A DNA stretch of 64,000 nucleotides from Acidobacteriota bacterium. GTDB lineage: Bacteria; Acidobacteriota; Thermoanaerobaculia; Multivoradales; J023. The translations under genes were made by a program, and so were the position numbers. Every line of letters begins with the position of its first letter. Positions within the stretch are counted from its first letter, which is position 1. Location: the NCBI GenBank assembly GCA_029263315.1, contig JAJCXR010000015.1, forward strand, positions 62,001 to 126,000, in the 5' to 3' direction. The notes beneath the pieces were generated by a model. The model had not been told where the DNA came from. It searched no databases and saw nothing but the letters and a program-made list of their open reading frames with translations. Of this stretch, positions 15,393 through 24,000 are shown one piece after another.

Positions 15393-17737
15393 AGATCAAG
15401 CATCTGCTCACGATTCTGCAGGGCGTAGGTTACAAGCCGGTAGCTGAGGACATTGCGGATTGTCTTTGGCTGGCAGCGCACATGGGACCGCTGAAGGAGG
15501 CCCTCACCCGAGGAGTTTCAAGGGAGCGAAGTTCAACCGGCGGAGGGGGAATAGATCAGAAGACCGGTCCAGTAAGCCTCAGCGAAGCGACGAAGGCCTC
15601 CTCGGAAGATGAGAGCCTTTCATCCTCGCGACCGGTCTATCCCAAGGTCGGTAGGGGCCTGGCTATTGGTGGGCGGCGCGGCTCTCTGAATAGGAATCCG
15701 GACACACCGCTCGACATGGGAGGTTTGGAGGCTTCCAAAGCACTCCGGGCATTGAAACGGCGCATCGAGTCCTCCCACGTCCAGGTGATGGACGAGGCGG
15801 CCACGGCAGACCGGATTGCGGAATGGGAGACAGCGTCTTTGTCTCCGAGGAGAGGCTGCTGGCTGCCGGTCCTGAAGCCAGCTCAGGAGCGTTGGTTGAG
15901 TCTCGCCCTGGTCATCGATGTGAACCCTTCGATGGATATGGTCTCAAGGGAAGTGAAGGCGCTAGAGCGTCACTTTCGGATGCTGGGTGCGTTTCGCGAG
16001 GTCCGTACGTGGTCGCTGGATACCTCGAGCTTTGAAAGCCCCTCCCTTTCGAGAGCCCCAGGCGGACCTCGCCGTCATTCTGGAGAGCTTGTATCGGCAG
16101 ATGGTCGTTGTTTGACGGTTGTTGTGACGGACTGCTTGGGAACGGCATGGTACGGGAGAGCACTCAAGGAGTTGTTGGAGAGATGGGCACGCCATCAGCC
16201 GACAGGGGTACTCTTAGCATTGCCGGAAAGTCTTCGGAGACGATCAGGCTTGAGCAATGCAAGCTTTAACCTCGTAAGGTCGCCGCGACCCGGGGCATCC
16301 AATCACGCGCTTCGACGCAATGATAGGTCCGAGGAGCTTCCTGAAGACCAGAAAGTGCGTTCGATACCTCTTCCGGTGATTGCGATGATTCCAAAGGCCC
16401 TCGAGGCCTGGACCCGATTTCTGACGGATTCGGGGCAATCTCAAGTGCGGGCGGCCTGTCTTCATCCATTATCCCAAGAGCCAGTGGAGTTGTGGGCGTC
16501 CGTGCTGGGAATTGGGCGTGCGATCGAGGAGATGGCTCCAGAGGAGCGACTCCGTGCGTTCAAACGACACGCCTCAACAGGTGCGATTCGCCTCACTCAA
16601 CTCCTATCAAAGGTGTTTCCCTCAACCCTTCCTGTTGCCCGATTGGTGCAACGGGTTCTCTTACCCAGAACCGGCGAACGGGAGTTCGCGGAGGCCATTC
16701 AAGGTGGTCTCGTCCGTCAAGCTCAGATGGAAGAAACCGCGACTCCAGAGACTGTGCTCTATGAGTTTTATCCAGGTCTGGAGGAGCTCCTAGGCGAAGC
16801 CTTGGATCGAGCCGATATCCATCACATGGAGCAACTGATACGCCGGTTTGTGCTGAAGTCGCATGGATCAGCATCAAGTTTTCCTGGGGTTGTACCGGAT
16901 AAGGATGGACTGGTCACCATTCCAGGGGCAAGATCATTTTTGACTATCCCAGAAGAGAATGAAACAGACGCCTACGGACCCCCGGTGGGGGCCCTAGCTA
17001 AGAACATAGAACGTAACCGGCCCCTCCTCAGCGCGGTGGACTATGCCAACAAGCTTTTGGAAGAAAGCAAGAAACTCCGCTCCGATGGACATCTAGAACA
17101 GGCGCTGGAAACCAGCAATGCGATCATCAGACGCTATGGCGCCCGAAAAGAATCTGAGGTGCAAGAGCCGGTGGCCAAGGCGCTGGTCAACAAAGGGTGG
17201 ACGTTGGGGAGCCTGGGCCGCTCGGAGGAGGAGATGGATGTCTACGACGAGGTGGTGCGTCGCTTCAGTGAGCGGGAGGAGGAGGTGGCCCTGCTCGAGC
17301 CGGTAGCGCAGGCGCTGGTCAACAAAGGGTGGAGGTTGGGGAGCCTGGGCCGCTCGGAGGACGCGCTGTCGGTCTACGACGAGGTGGTGCGTCGCTTCAG
17401 TGAGCGGGAGGAGGTGGCCCTGCTCGAGCCGGTAGCGCAGGCGCTGGTCAACAAAGGGGGGACGTTGGGGAGCCTGGGCCACTCGGAAGAGCAGCTGGAT
17501 GCCTTGGCTCAAGCCGAAGGTGCACTACGGCAGCAGTCACAGAAGAGCGGCGAGGATCTCCATCAGAACTATAACTATGCATGTCTTCTGGCGCTCCGGG
17601 GACAAGAAGAGGAGGCATTGCAAGCTCTACAGAGCTGCCTTGAAGCGGGAACAATCTCCATCGATCATGTCCGAGAAGACACCGATTGGGATGCCTTTCG
17701 CTCAAGCTTCAAATTCAAGGAATTACTCTCTCTTTGA
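15389..17737 (+). CDS. vWA-like SAV_2336-type protein with C-terminal TPR repeats
   Basis: 782 residues. The N-terminus (EDIADCLWLAA) is typical of SAV_2336-related proteins. A von Willebrand A-like fold starts at about 170, with a MIDAS-like D177-x-N179-x-S181 in LVIDVNPSMDM and the later strand VVVTDCLG with Asp248. Residues about 360-500 match the following SAV_2336 module (EERLRAFKRHAS, TLPVARLVQRVLLP, YEFYPGLEELL). From about residue 550 to the end are TPR repeats, three of which are nearly identical at DNA level. In ternary conflict systems this protein is the partner of MoxR and VMAP. The TPRs are candidates for target or trigger recognition. Confidence 0.85.
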   Translation: MKIKHLLTILQGVGYKPVAEDIADCLWLAAHMGPLKEALTRGVSRERSSTGGGGIDQKTGPVSLSEATKASSEDESLSSSRPVYPKVGRGLAIGGRRGSLNRNPDTPLDMGGLEASKALRALKRRIESSHVQVMDEAATADRIAEWETASLSPRRGCWLPVLKPAQERWLSLALVIDVNPSMDMVSREVKALERHFRMLGAFREVRTWSLDTSSFESPSLSRAPGGPRRHSGELVSADGRCLTVVVTDCLGTAWYGRALKELLERWARHQPTGVLLALPESLRRRSGLSNASFNLVRSPRPGASNHALRRNDRSEELPEDQKVRSIPLPVIAMIPKALEAWTRFLTDSGQSQVRAACLHPLSQEPVELWASVLGIGRAIEEMAPEERLRAFKRHASTGAIRLTQLLSKVFPSTLPVARLVQRVLLPRTGEREFAEAIQGGLVRQAQMEETATPETVLYEFYPGLEELLGEALDRADIHHMEQLIRRFVLKSHGSASSFPGVVPDKDGLVTIPGARSFLTIPEENETDAYGPPVGALAKNIERNRPLLSAVDYANKLLEESKKLRSDGHLEQALETSNAIIRRYGARKESEVQEPVAKALVNKGWTLGSLGRSEEEMDVYDEVVRRFSEREEEVALLEPVAQALVNKGWRLGSLGRSEDALSVYDEVVRRFSEREEVALLEPVAQALVNKGGTLGSLGHSEEQLDALAQAEGALRQQSQKSGEDLHQNYNYACLLALRGQEEEALQALQSCLEAGTISIDHVREDTDWDAFRSSFKFKELLSL
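17165..17500 (+). repeat. Near-identical coding TPR repeats (132 and 129 bp units, then a partial unit)
   Basis: Unit 1 is 17165-17296, unit 2 is 17297-17425, and a partial third unit starts at 17426. Each begins GAGCCGGT and encodes EPVAxALVNKGxxLGSLGxS. Units 1 and 2 also share YDEVVRRFSERE. They differ by one GAG codon and a handful of substitutions. Such sequence identity means recent duplication or gene conversion. Confidence 0.9.
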
Positions 17738-17846
17738 ATGCCTGCCAGTCTTCCTGTTAAACCCCGGATTATTTGGTGGCCGCTGTGCCGTTCTGAACCG
17801 ATTTATTCCGAGGCCTAGATATCTATTCTGCCACGAGATAGACCAG

Positions 17847-17875
17847 GGCTATGATTCGCCTTTTTGGCCATAGCC
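17847..17875 (+). terminator. Weak stem-loop downstream of the conflict operon
   Basis: GGCTATG (17847-17853) pairs with CATAGCC (17869-17875) across a 15-base loop and is followed by a pyrimidine-rich GCTCTTTCTCT. The stem is short, so this is only a candidate terminator for the operon ending at 17737. Confidence 0.25.
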
Positions 17876-17959
17876 GCTCTTTCTCTGGCGGATTTCGGTG
17901 GTGTCAAGAGCGTAGCAGCTGAAGCTTGAAAATGGCTCTGTTTTTCGAAGGGTTTGGCC

Positions 17960-18301
17960 ATGGACAAAGTGACGGTGCCTAGCTCAGTACTCATTTCTAT
18001 CTATGCTGTTGTCAGACAGTTGGCAAGATCGCTAGACGCGTTTTTCCACTCAGAATGGAATGATTTCCTGGCCTTCTTTGCTGGGGAGGATGTCGAGCTT
18101 CACAAAGCGGTCCAGCAGGGGCTAATTGACCTCTTGGCAGAACCGGTTGGAGGAGCAACTATCCCCGGGAATGCCAGACCTTGTCCTTGGCGACCATTTC
18201 GAGCTGTGTATTGCGACCTTGCCCGTCCTTTGGCCTCAGGCTGTGATAGCCCCCCTCGGAATCCAGCCGTTGGGCACAGTGGGTGTCCTCCAGGTGGGTG
18301 A
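17960..18301 (+). CDS. Unknown short protein, probably a truncated gene at the island's right edge
   Basis: The frame starts at an ATG preceded by AAGGG and encodes MDKVTVPSSVLISIYAVV, then RQLARSLDAFFHSEWNDF and ELHKAVQQGLIDLLAEP. Up to about 18160 it looks like real helical protein with island-like composition. After that it runs antisense through the 3' end of ppk1 and turns Pro/Arg-rich. I therefore read it as a gene cut at the junction with ppk1. I do not recognise the family. It could be the beginning of another effector or adaptor that lost its remainder. Confidence 0.3.
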   Translation: MDKVTVPSSVLISIYAVVRQLARSLDAFFHSEWNDFLAFFAGEDVELHKAVQQGLIDLLAEPVGGATIPGNARPCPWRPFRAVYCDLARPLASGCDSPPRNPAVGHSGCPPGG

Positions 18302-20336
18302 AGAGGATTTCATCCCGTACGGCGGTGCGGATGTGGGTGTCTTCAATGGGCACCAGGACTTCCACTCGGCCATCGAGGTTGCGGGGCATCAAGTCGGCGC
18401 TGCCGATGAACAGCTCTTCGTCACCTCCGTTGCGGAAATAGAAAATCCTCGAATGCTCCAGGAAGCGACCGACGATGGAGGTGACCCGAATGTTTTCGCT
18501 CATCCCCGGAACCCCTGGACGTAAGCAGCAGATGCCGCGGATCTGGCAGTCGATCTGCACTCCGGCTTGGGAGGCTCGGTAGAGGGCGAGGATGCACGCC
18601 TTATCGACCAGCGAATTGATTTTCAAGACGATGCGACCGCCCCCCTGCTCTTTGTGGACCCGGACTTCCCGGTCGATGCGCTGCAAGAGCTCTTGCCGCA
18701 TGCGAGCCGGTGCCACCAAGAGGCGCTGGTAGTTCTCCTTGCGGGAGAACCCGGTCAAGGAGTTGAAGAGATCGGAGACATCGGCCGCAATTTCGGGATT
18801 GGACGTCATGTAGCCCAAATCGGTGTACAGGCGTGCGGTGACCGGATTGTAGTTGCCGGTGCCGAGGTGGGTGTAGCAACAGATACCCTCCCGCTCTCGA
18901 CGCACCACAAGGGTCATCTTGGCGTGGGTCTTGAGCCCCAAGACGCCATACACCACGTGCACGCCGGCCCGCTCCAGGGCCCGGGCCCAGACGATGTTGT
19001 TGGATTCGTCGAAACGGGCTTTGAGCTCCACCAAGACGGCCACCTGTTTACCGTTCTCCCGCGCCTCCATCAGCGCTTGCACCACCGGCGAGTCCGGTCC
19101 GACCCGATACAACGTCTGTTTGATGGCGATGACCCTGGGGTCTCTGGCCGCTTGACCAATGAAGTCGACCACCGGCTGAAAGCTGTCGTAGGGATGGTAG
19201 AGCAAGAGGTCCCGCCGCTTTAGGGTGTCGAAGAGATTGCCTTCACCGAAGATCTTGGCGGTGTGGGGCAGGAACGGTGGGTCTTTGAGCTCGGGACGGT
19301 CGAGCTTGGTGAGCTGCATGACGTCGGCGATGCCGATGGGACCATCGACCCGCACCGCCTCGTAGTCCGCCAGGCCCAGGTTGCGGGTCAGCATGTCGAG
19401 GATTCCCTGCGGGATGTCTTCGTCGACTTCTAGACGCACGGCAAAACCAAAATGTCGCTGACCCACCACCTCTTCCATGGTCTCCAGCAGATCCGAGGCT
19501 TCGTCCTCCTCAATCTCGAAGTCGGCGTCGCGGGTGACGCGGAAGGGGAAGGCATCGATGACCTTGAGCCCCGGGAACAACATGTCCAGGTTCGCCGCGA
19601 TGGCTTCTTCCAGCCAAACGAAGTGCGAGCTTTCCTCTTCGGTCTTCAAACGATCGTAGCTACCAGCTTTATCTTCCGTCGGGATGCGCAGCAGGCGGGG
19701 AAAGATCTGCGGCACCTTCAGGCGGGCGAAGCGGTGCTCTTTATTACCCTCGTGCTCGATGACCACCGCCAAGTTGAAGCTCAAGTTGGAGATGTGAGGG
19801 AACGGATGGCTGGGATCAAAGGCCAAGGGGGTCAAGGCGGGGAAGATCTCCCGCTGAAAATGGCGCCGGAGCAACTTGCGCTGTTTGTTCTTGAGCTGAT
19901 CGTAGTTGAGAATCCGGATACCCGCTTCTTCGAGCAGCGGTGAGATGTCCTGGGCCCAGCAGTGGGCCACCTGATCGAGCATCGGCCGCAAGATGTTGTA
20001 GATGGCGGTCAGTTGCTCGCCCGGCGTCATACCGTCCGGCGGTGCGCTGACGACGCCGGCCTGAAGCTGACCTCGCAAACCGGAAACCCGGATCATGAAG
20101 AACTCGTCGAGATTGGAAGAAAAGATCGACAGGAACTTGACCCTCTCCAAGAGAGGGTTACTCTTGTCGAGAGCTTCCTGCAGCACCCGGCGGTTGAACT
20201 CCAACCAGCTGAGCTCGCGATTGATGAAATGCTTAGGCGAATCCAGACGCCGAATTGGCTTCGGGGCGGTAGCGCCGCCGTGTTTGTCCGTCTTGCCCTG
20301 GGAGGTGCTCTTGCCTTGTGCCGTCGTCGTGGCCAT
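18159..20336 (-). CDS. ppk1: Polyphosphate kinase 1
   Basis: About 725 residues from the ATG at 20336 (MATTTAQGKS); the frame also has an ATG five codons earlier. The N-domain hallmark INRELSWLEFNRRVL is followed by SSNLDEFFMIRVSG. The catalytic core has HPYDSFQPVVDFI, IKQTLYR and LKTHAKM, which holds the autophosphorylated His, with the second conserved His in EHSRIFYF. The enzyme reversibly moves the gamma-phosphate of ATP onto polyphosphate. The 3' end directly abuts the island, and the gene diverges from a SixA-type phosphatase gene. Confidence 0.97.
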   Translation of the reverse strand: MATTTAQGKSTSQGKTDKHGGATAPKPIRRLDSPKHFINRELSWLEFNRRVLQEALDKSNPLLERVKFLSIFSSNLDEFFMIRVSGLRGQLQAGVVSAPPDGMTPGEQLTAIYNILRPMLDQVAHCWAQDISPLLEEAGIRILNYDQLKNKQRKLLRRHFQREIFPALTPLAFDPSHPFPHISNLSFNLAVVIEHEGNKEHRFARLKVPQIFPRLLRIPTEDKAGSYDRLKTEEESSHFVWLEEAIAANLDMLFPGLKVIDAFPFRVTRDADFEIEEDEASDLLETMEEVVGQRHFGFAVRLEVDEDIPQGILDMLTRNLGLADYEAVRVDGPIGIADVMQLTKLDRPELKDPPFLPHTAKIFGEGNLFDTLKRRDLLLYHPYDSFQPVVDFIGQAARDPRVIAIKQTLYRVGPDSPVVQALMEARENGKQVAVLVELKARFDESNNIVWARALERAGVHVVYGVLGLKTHAKMTLVVRREREGICCYTHLGTGNYNPVTARLYTDLGYMTSNPEIAADVSDLFNSLTGFSRKENYQRLLVAPARMRQELLQRIDREVRVHKEQGGGRIVLKINSLVDKACILALYRASQAGVQIDCQIRGICCLRPGVPGMSENIRVTSIVGRFLEHSRIFYFRNGGDEELFIGSADLMPRNLDGRVEVLVPIEDTHIRTAVRDEILFTHLEDTHCAQRLDSEGGYHSLRPKDGQGRNTQLEMVAKDKVWHSRG

Positions 20337-20482
20337 ATCGTCTCGTCTCATTGCGTCTGTTCATTAGATGCCGGCCGCAGAGCCGACAAGACCGTCGAGA
20401 GACGACGGCCGAAGACCTCAGGTTAGCAGAGGCGTCCGGGTGGCGGGAACCACTCCTCCGGGGAGGGACCGCCCACAAAGCT

Positions 20483-20494
20483 ACCCTCGAGGGT
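20483..20494. promoter_or_regulatory. 12-bp perfect palindrome between ppk1 and the sixA-like gene
   Basis: ACCCTCGAGGGT is a perfect inverted repeat inside the 188-base divergent spacer. It lies 31 bases before the sixA-like start. This placement fits an operator for one or both genes, but no regulator is known. Confidence 0.3.
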
Positions 20495-20524
20495 GGCATC
20501 ACTCCAGAGAGGTAGAACAAAACG

Positions 20525-21037
20525 ATGAAGGCCCTGACACTCTTACGCCATGGCAAATCGGACTGGCACACGGCAGCCGCCACTGACCACGAGCGGCCGA
20601 TCAGCCGTCGGGGACGGAGAAGCGCCGACGCCGTAGGACGATTCCTGCGTCGGGTGGATCTGGTGCCCGACGCCGTGGTGACCTCCACAGCGGTGCGGGC
20701 TCGAACCACCTCTGAACGGGCCGCCGAGGCAGGCGCCTGGGGCTGCCCCATTCTCAGGTCGCCCGAGCTCTACAACTCACACCCGGAAGCGGTCTTGGAC
20801 GCTCTCAAAGGGCAGGACGACACGCATCAGCACCTGCTGCTGACCGGCCACGAGCCCGCCTGGTCGCAGGTGGCCAGCCAGCTGATCGATGGTGGCAATC
20901 TCGGCATGGTCACCGCCACGTTGGTCCATATCGAGTTGCCTATCGTTCGATGGTCCCAAATCCAGTGGGGGCGAGCCAAGTTGCTGTGGATGTTGCCCCC
21001 GCGTTTGCTCATGGCGGGTGACCTCGACGATCCTTGA
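20525..21037 (+). CDS. SixA-type phosphohistidine phosphatase (histidine phosphatase family)
   Basis: 170 residues. The N-terminal LTLLRHGKSDW carries the RHG motif with catalytic His9. DHERPISRRGRR and the later LLTGHEPAWSQV, which holds the second His, fit the short SixA branch of the histidine phosphatase superfamily. An AGAGGT site lies ten bases before the ATG. SixA in E. coli removes phosphate from a histidine of ArcB-type or PTS-type phosphoproteins; the target here is unknown. Divergent pairing with ppk1 suggests a link to phosphate metabolism. Confidence 0.85.
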   Translation: MKALTLLRHGKSDWHTAAATDHERPISRRGRRSADAVGRFLRRVDLVPDAVVTSTAVRARTTSERAAEAGAWGCPILRSPELYNSHPEAVLDALKGQDDTHQHLLLTGHEPAWSQVASQLIDGGNLGMVTATLVHIELPIVRWSQIQWGRAKLLWMLPPRLLMAGDLDDP

Positions 21038-21091
21038 GGCCTTGTCTTCCCAGCCTTGCTGTCTCGCCAAACCCATCTTCACCACGGCGGC

Positions 21092-24000
21092 TCAAGGGAA
21101 CCAGGCCCCGGTGGTCCCCGACTCGAAGCCGTCGGCAAACAAGCCGCCGATGACAAAAACCGTGGGGTCTCCGAGGGTGGCGGTGTCGGGATTATCGCTC
21201 ACCACCATGGCGTCGGCCTCGCCATCGCCATCGCTGTCGAAGACCGAGACCGCCTGGTTGCTCACCGCGTGATCCCCCAAGCCAGTCCCCACCGTCGCGG
21301 TGATATCGATGTCCACTTCCGAGCCGACGCCCAAGGCACCTTGCCATCTCACTTCACCGGTTGCGTCGTCAAATTCCACCATCCCTACCGTGGTGCTCAA
21401 CAACGCAAGCTCCAAGGAGGCCGGCAAGCGATCGACGATCTCCGGACCGGCCAAATCCAATATCGGGCTCGGCCCCCCGTTGCGCAGACGCAATCGATAC
21501 CGCACCGAGCCACCGGGTAGGAGGTCTCCGGCGATGATCGACTTTTGCAGGCTCGGCACCAGCTGGCTGATCAACAGCTCGACGGCGTGATGGTCATTGA
21601 GCGGTGCCGCGTCCAGTGACGAAGTGCTGAGGCGCCCGAGGACGGATAGACGAGCTCCCGCCGGCACGTCGGCCCGCACGCGGGTGCCGAGCGAAACCCG
21701 CCGGGCCTCTCCGGCCGCCAAGGCCCCCACGTCGCAATCGACGGTGGCGGGTGGCCCCGCCACCGGCTGACAAGTCCCATCCGTGGTCTCCAGCTCCAGC
21801 TCCAGCCCCTCTGGCAAGCCCACCCTGAGCCGCACCTCGGCGGCGGGCTGCCGACCCCTGTTGCGCACCCACCACTGGGCTTGCCAACGGCGCCCCGCCG
21901 CAGCCACCGGCACCGCCTCAGCGGTCAATACGAGATCGGCCGTATCGCCGCGCAGGGTCACCACCTCGCCCCGTTGCCCATGACCGTTGTGGTGGTGCAG
22001 CAGCAGCAGGCCGAGGCCGCCGTTGGCGGCAAGAGCAGGCAAATCGTAGTCGACGGTGACGGCCGTGCCGTCTTGGTCGGGGAAGATCAGTTGTTGGCTG
22101 GCGTGCGGAAACCTCAACCCCGGGGCAGCCGCATCGTAGCTGCGCCTCAGCTCAGGCATCGGCACGGCCGCGCCCAACGACTCCGCCCTAGAGAGCTGCG
22201 GCGTCCTAGCGAGCTGCGGCGCCCCAGAGAGCTGCGGCGCTGTAGAAGCCAAGGAACCGCCGGCCCGCCGAGGCCGCACCTCGACGGCATAGTCGAAACG
22301 GCTGTCGAGCTCGCTCAAACCCAGGCTCGACGCCGCAACCGCCAAGGCCATGACGTCGCTGGTGAACGGCACCGTGTGGCGATCCTGGGGCGCCAAAAAA
22401 CCGAGGTTTTGGCCGATCATCCGGTCGCCGCTTTCGAGATCGGTGACGACGCTGACGTGAGCATCGGTCAGGAAGTTGAAGCTGACGCTGCCGATATCGG
22501 AATTGCTGATCTCGAAATCCGCCAGGCCATCCTCATCGTTGTCGATCAGGATGGAAACCGCCACTTCATGCGGTGTCGACCAGGCGAAGGGCGCATCGTT
22601 CGCCGAATGTGCCACCAGGCCAAAGGCCAGGGTGGCGCTGGCCAGCCCATCGTCCCGTTGAGCCACATCGCTGACTATCCCGAGCTCCGCCACCCCCGGA
22701 AACGGCGAGCCCTCGGCCTCACTCTGGGACGCCGTGAGCTCATAGGGACTGACCAACGACACCTCGTCCACCGGCGTCGCCGGTCCCTGATCCAAGCTTT
22801 GCCCGACCAGCGACAGCTGACGGCTGCCCACCGTTCCGTCGCCCAGCTCCAGCGGATTCTCGACCACGGACATCGACGCAATCGCCCTCGGAGCCAGGTA
22901 GATGGGCAAGCGCAGCGGTACATCGTCACCGTCTTGCGGCGTGGCCACCAAATAGCCCGCCCACTCACTTATCCAGTGGCGCTCGAAACCGACCGTCGCC
23001 TCCTCCAGGCTCGGATCATGGTTATGGCGCAGCGCCGCGCCGACCAGGTGCACCTGGAGAGGAAAATCCATCGACTGAAGTGGCTGGAGAGACACCGCTG
23101 CGACGCCCGGCGACACCTCGACACCGGGCACGGGGCTGAGCACGTCGACACTCAAGTCATAGGTCACCTCGGACTGTGGGCCATTCTGCAACCGCACCCA
23201 CCGCTCCGCCCAAGCCTCGGCGCTCACCTCGATGTCGCCGAAGGTCAGCGTCACCGCAGCACCATCGGCGGCCTGCCGCAGGCTCGCCTCGCCGAGCATC
23301 GCCGCAGCGGGATCGATGCGCCCGGCACCCATCTGGGGAGGTCCGACCCGGGGCGGTGTCTGTTCAGGATCGAAGAAGACGTCGCGGCTGGTATTGATCA
23401 GCCGCGCCTTGATCTGGGCCGGCGTCCAGTCCCTGTGCAGGTCACGCAGCAGGGCCGCCGTGCCGGCCACGTGGGGGCTCGCCATGGAGGTGCCGCTGAG
23501 AATCATGGCTCCCAGGCCACCGGAGACCGCGTCGCCGAGCCGGGCCGAGGTGATGGCGACCCCTGGCGCCGCCACGTCGGGCTTGGCCAAGAGGTCACCG
23601 AGGCGGGGGCCGCGGGAGGAGAAGATGGCGAACATGTCCTCCAACACCGTCGGGGTCAAGGTCAGGACGACATTACCGGGCAGGGCCTGGAGAATTTTTT
23701 GCCCGGCGAGTTGGCGAACCATCAACGGTGGGATCGTAATGTCGCCGCCGGTGCCATCGTTGAAGACCCCTTCGAGTCCCGGCCTGTCGTTGACGATGAC
23801 CACGGCGCTGGCACCGGACACCCCGGCATTCTGGGCGTTCCTCACCTGGGTCACGTAGGTGCAGGAGTCGCTGCGCTCCACCAGCACCACCTTGCCGTCG
23901 ATGGCAGGCGCCGGGTTGGTCAGAGGAGCGCAGGCGTCCAAGGGCTCGGCCCGCACCGCCTCACCGGTGATGCCCGGGTCCACCAGCGGCGGACCGAAGT

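Larger units (their letters stand above)
11138..18158. other. Probable acquired island carrying a conflict system
   Basis: Base composition changes between the BNR gene and ppk1. By hand count the 60 bases from 13261 are 50% G+C, against 65% for the 60 bases from 8041. Codon third positions in the four central genes are also mixed rather than G/C-dominated. The segment has gene fragments at both ends, and its cargo is typical of variable defence loci. I found no integrase, tRNA or clear terminal direct repeats, so the boundaries are approximate and horizontal transfer is inference. Confidence 0.5.

Noticed and set aside
17738..17818. 26-codon frame directly after the vWA gene
   Set aside because: Too short and without any homology; its start touches the vWA stop only by chance.
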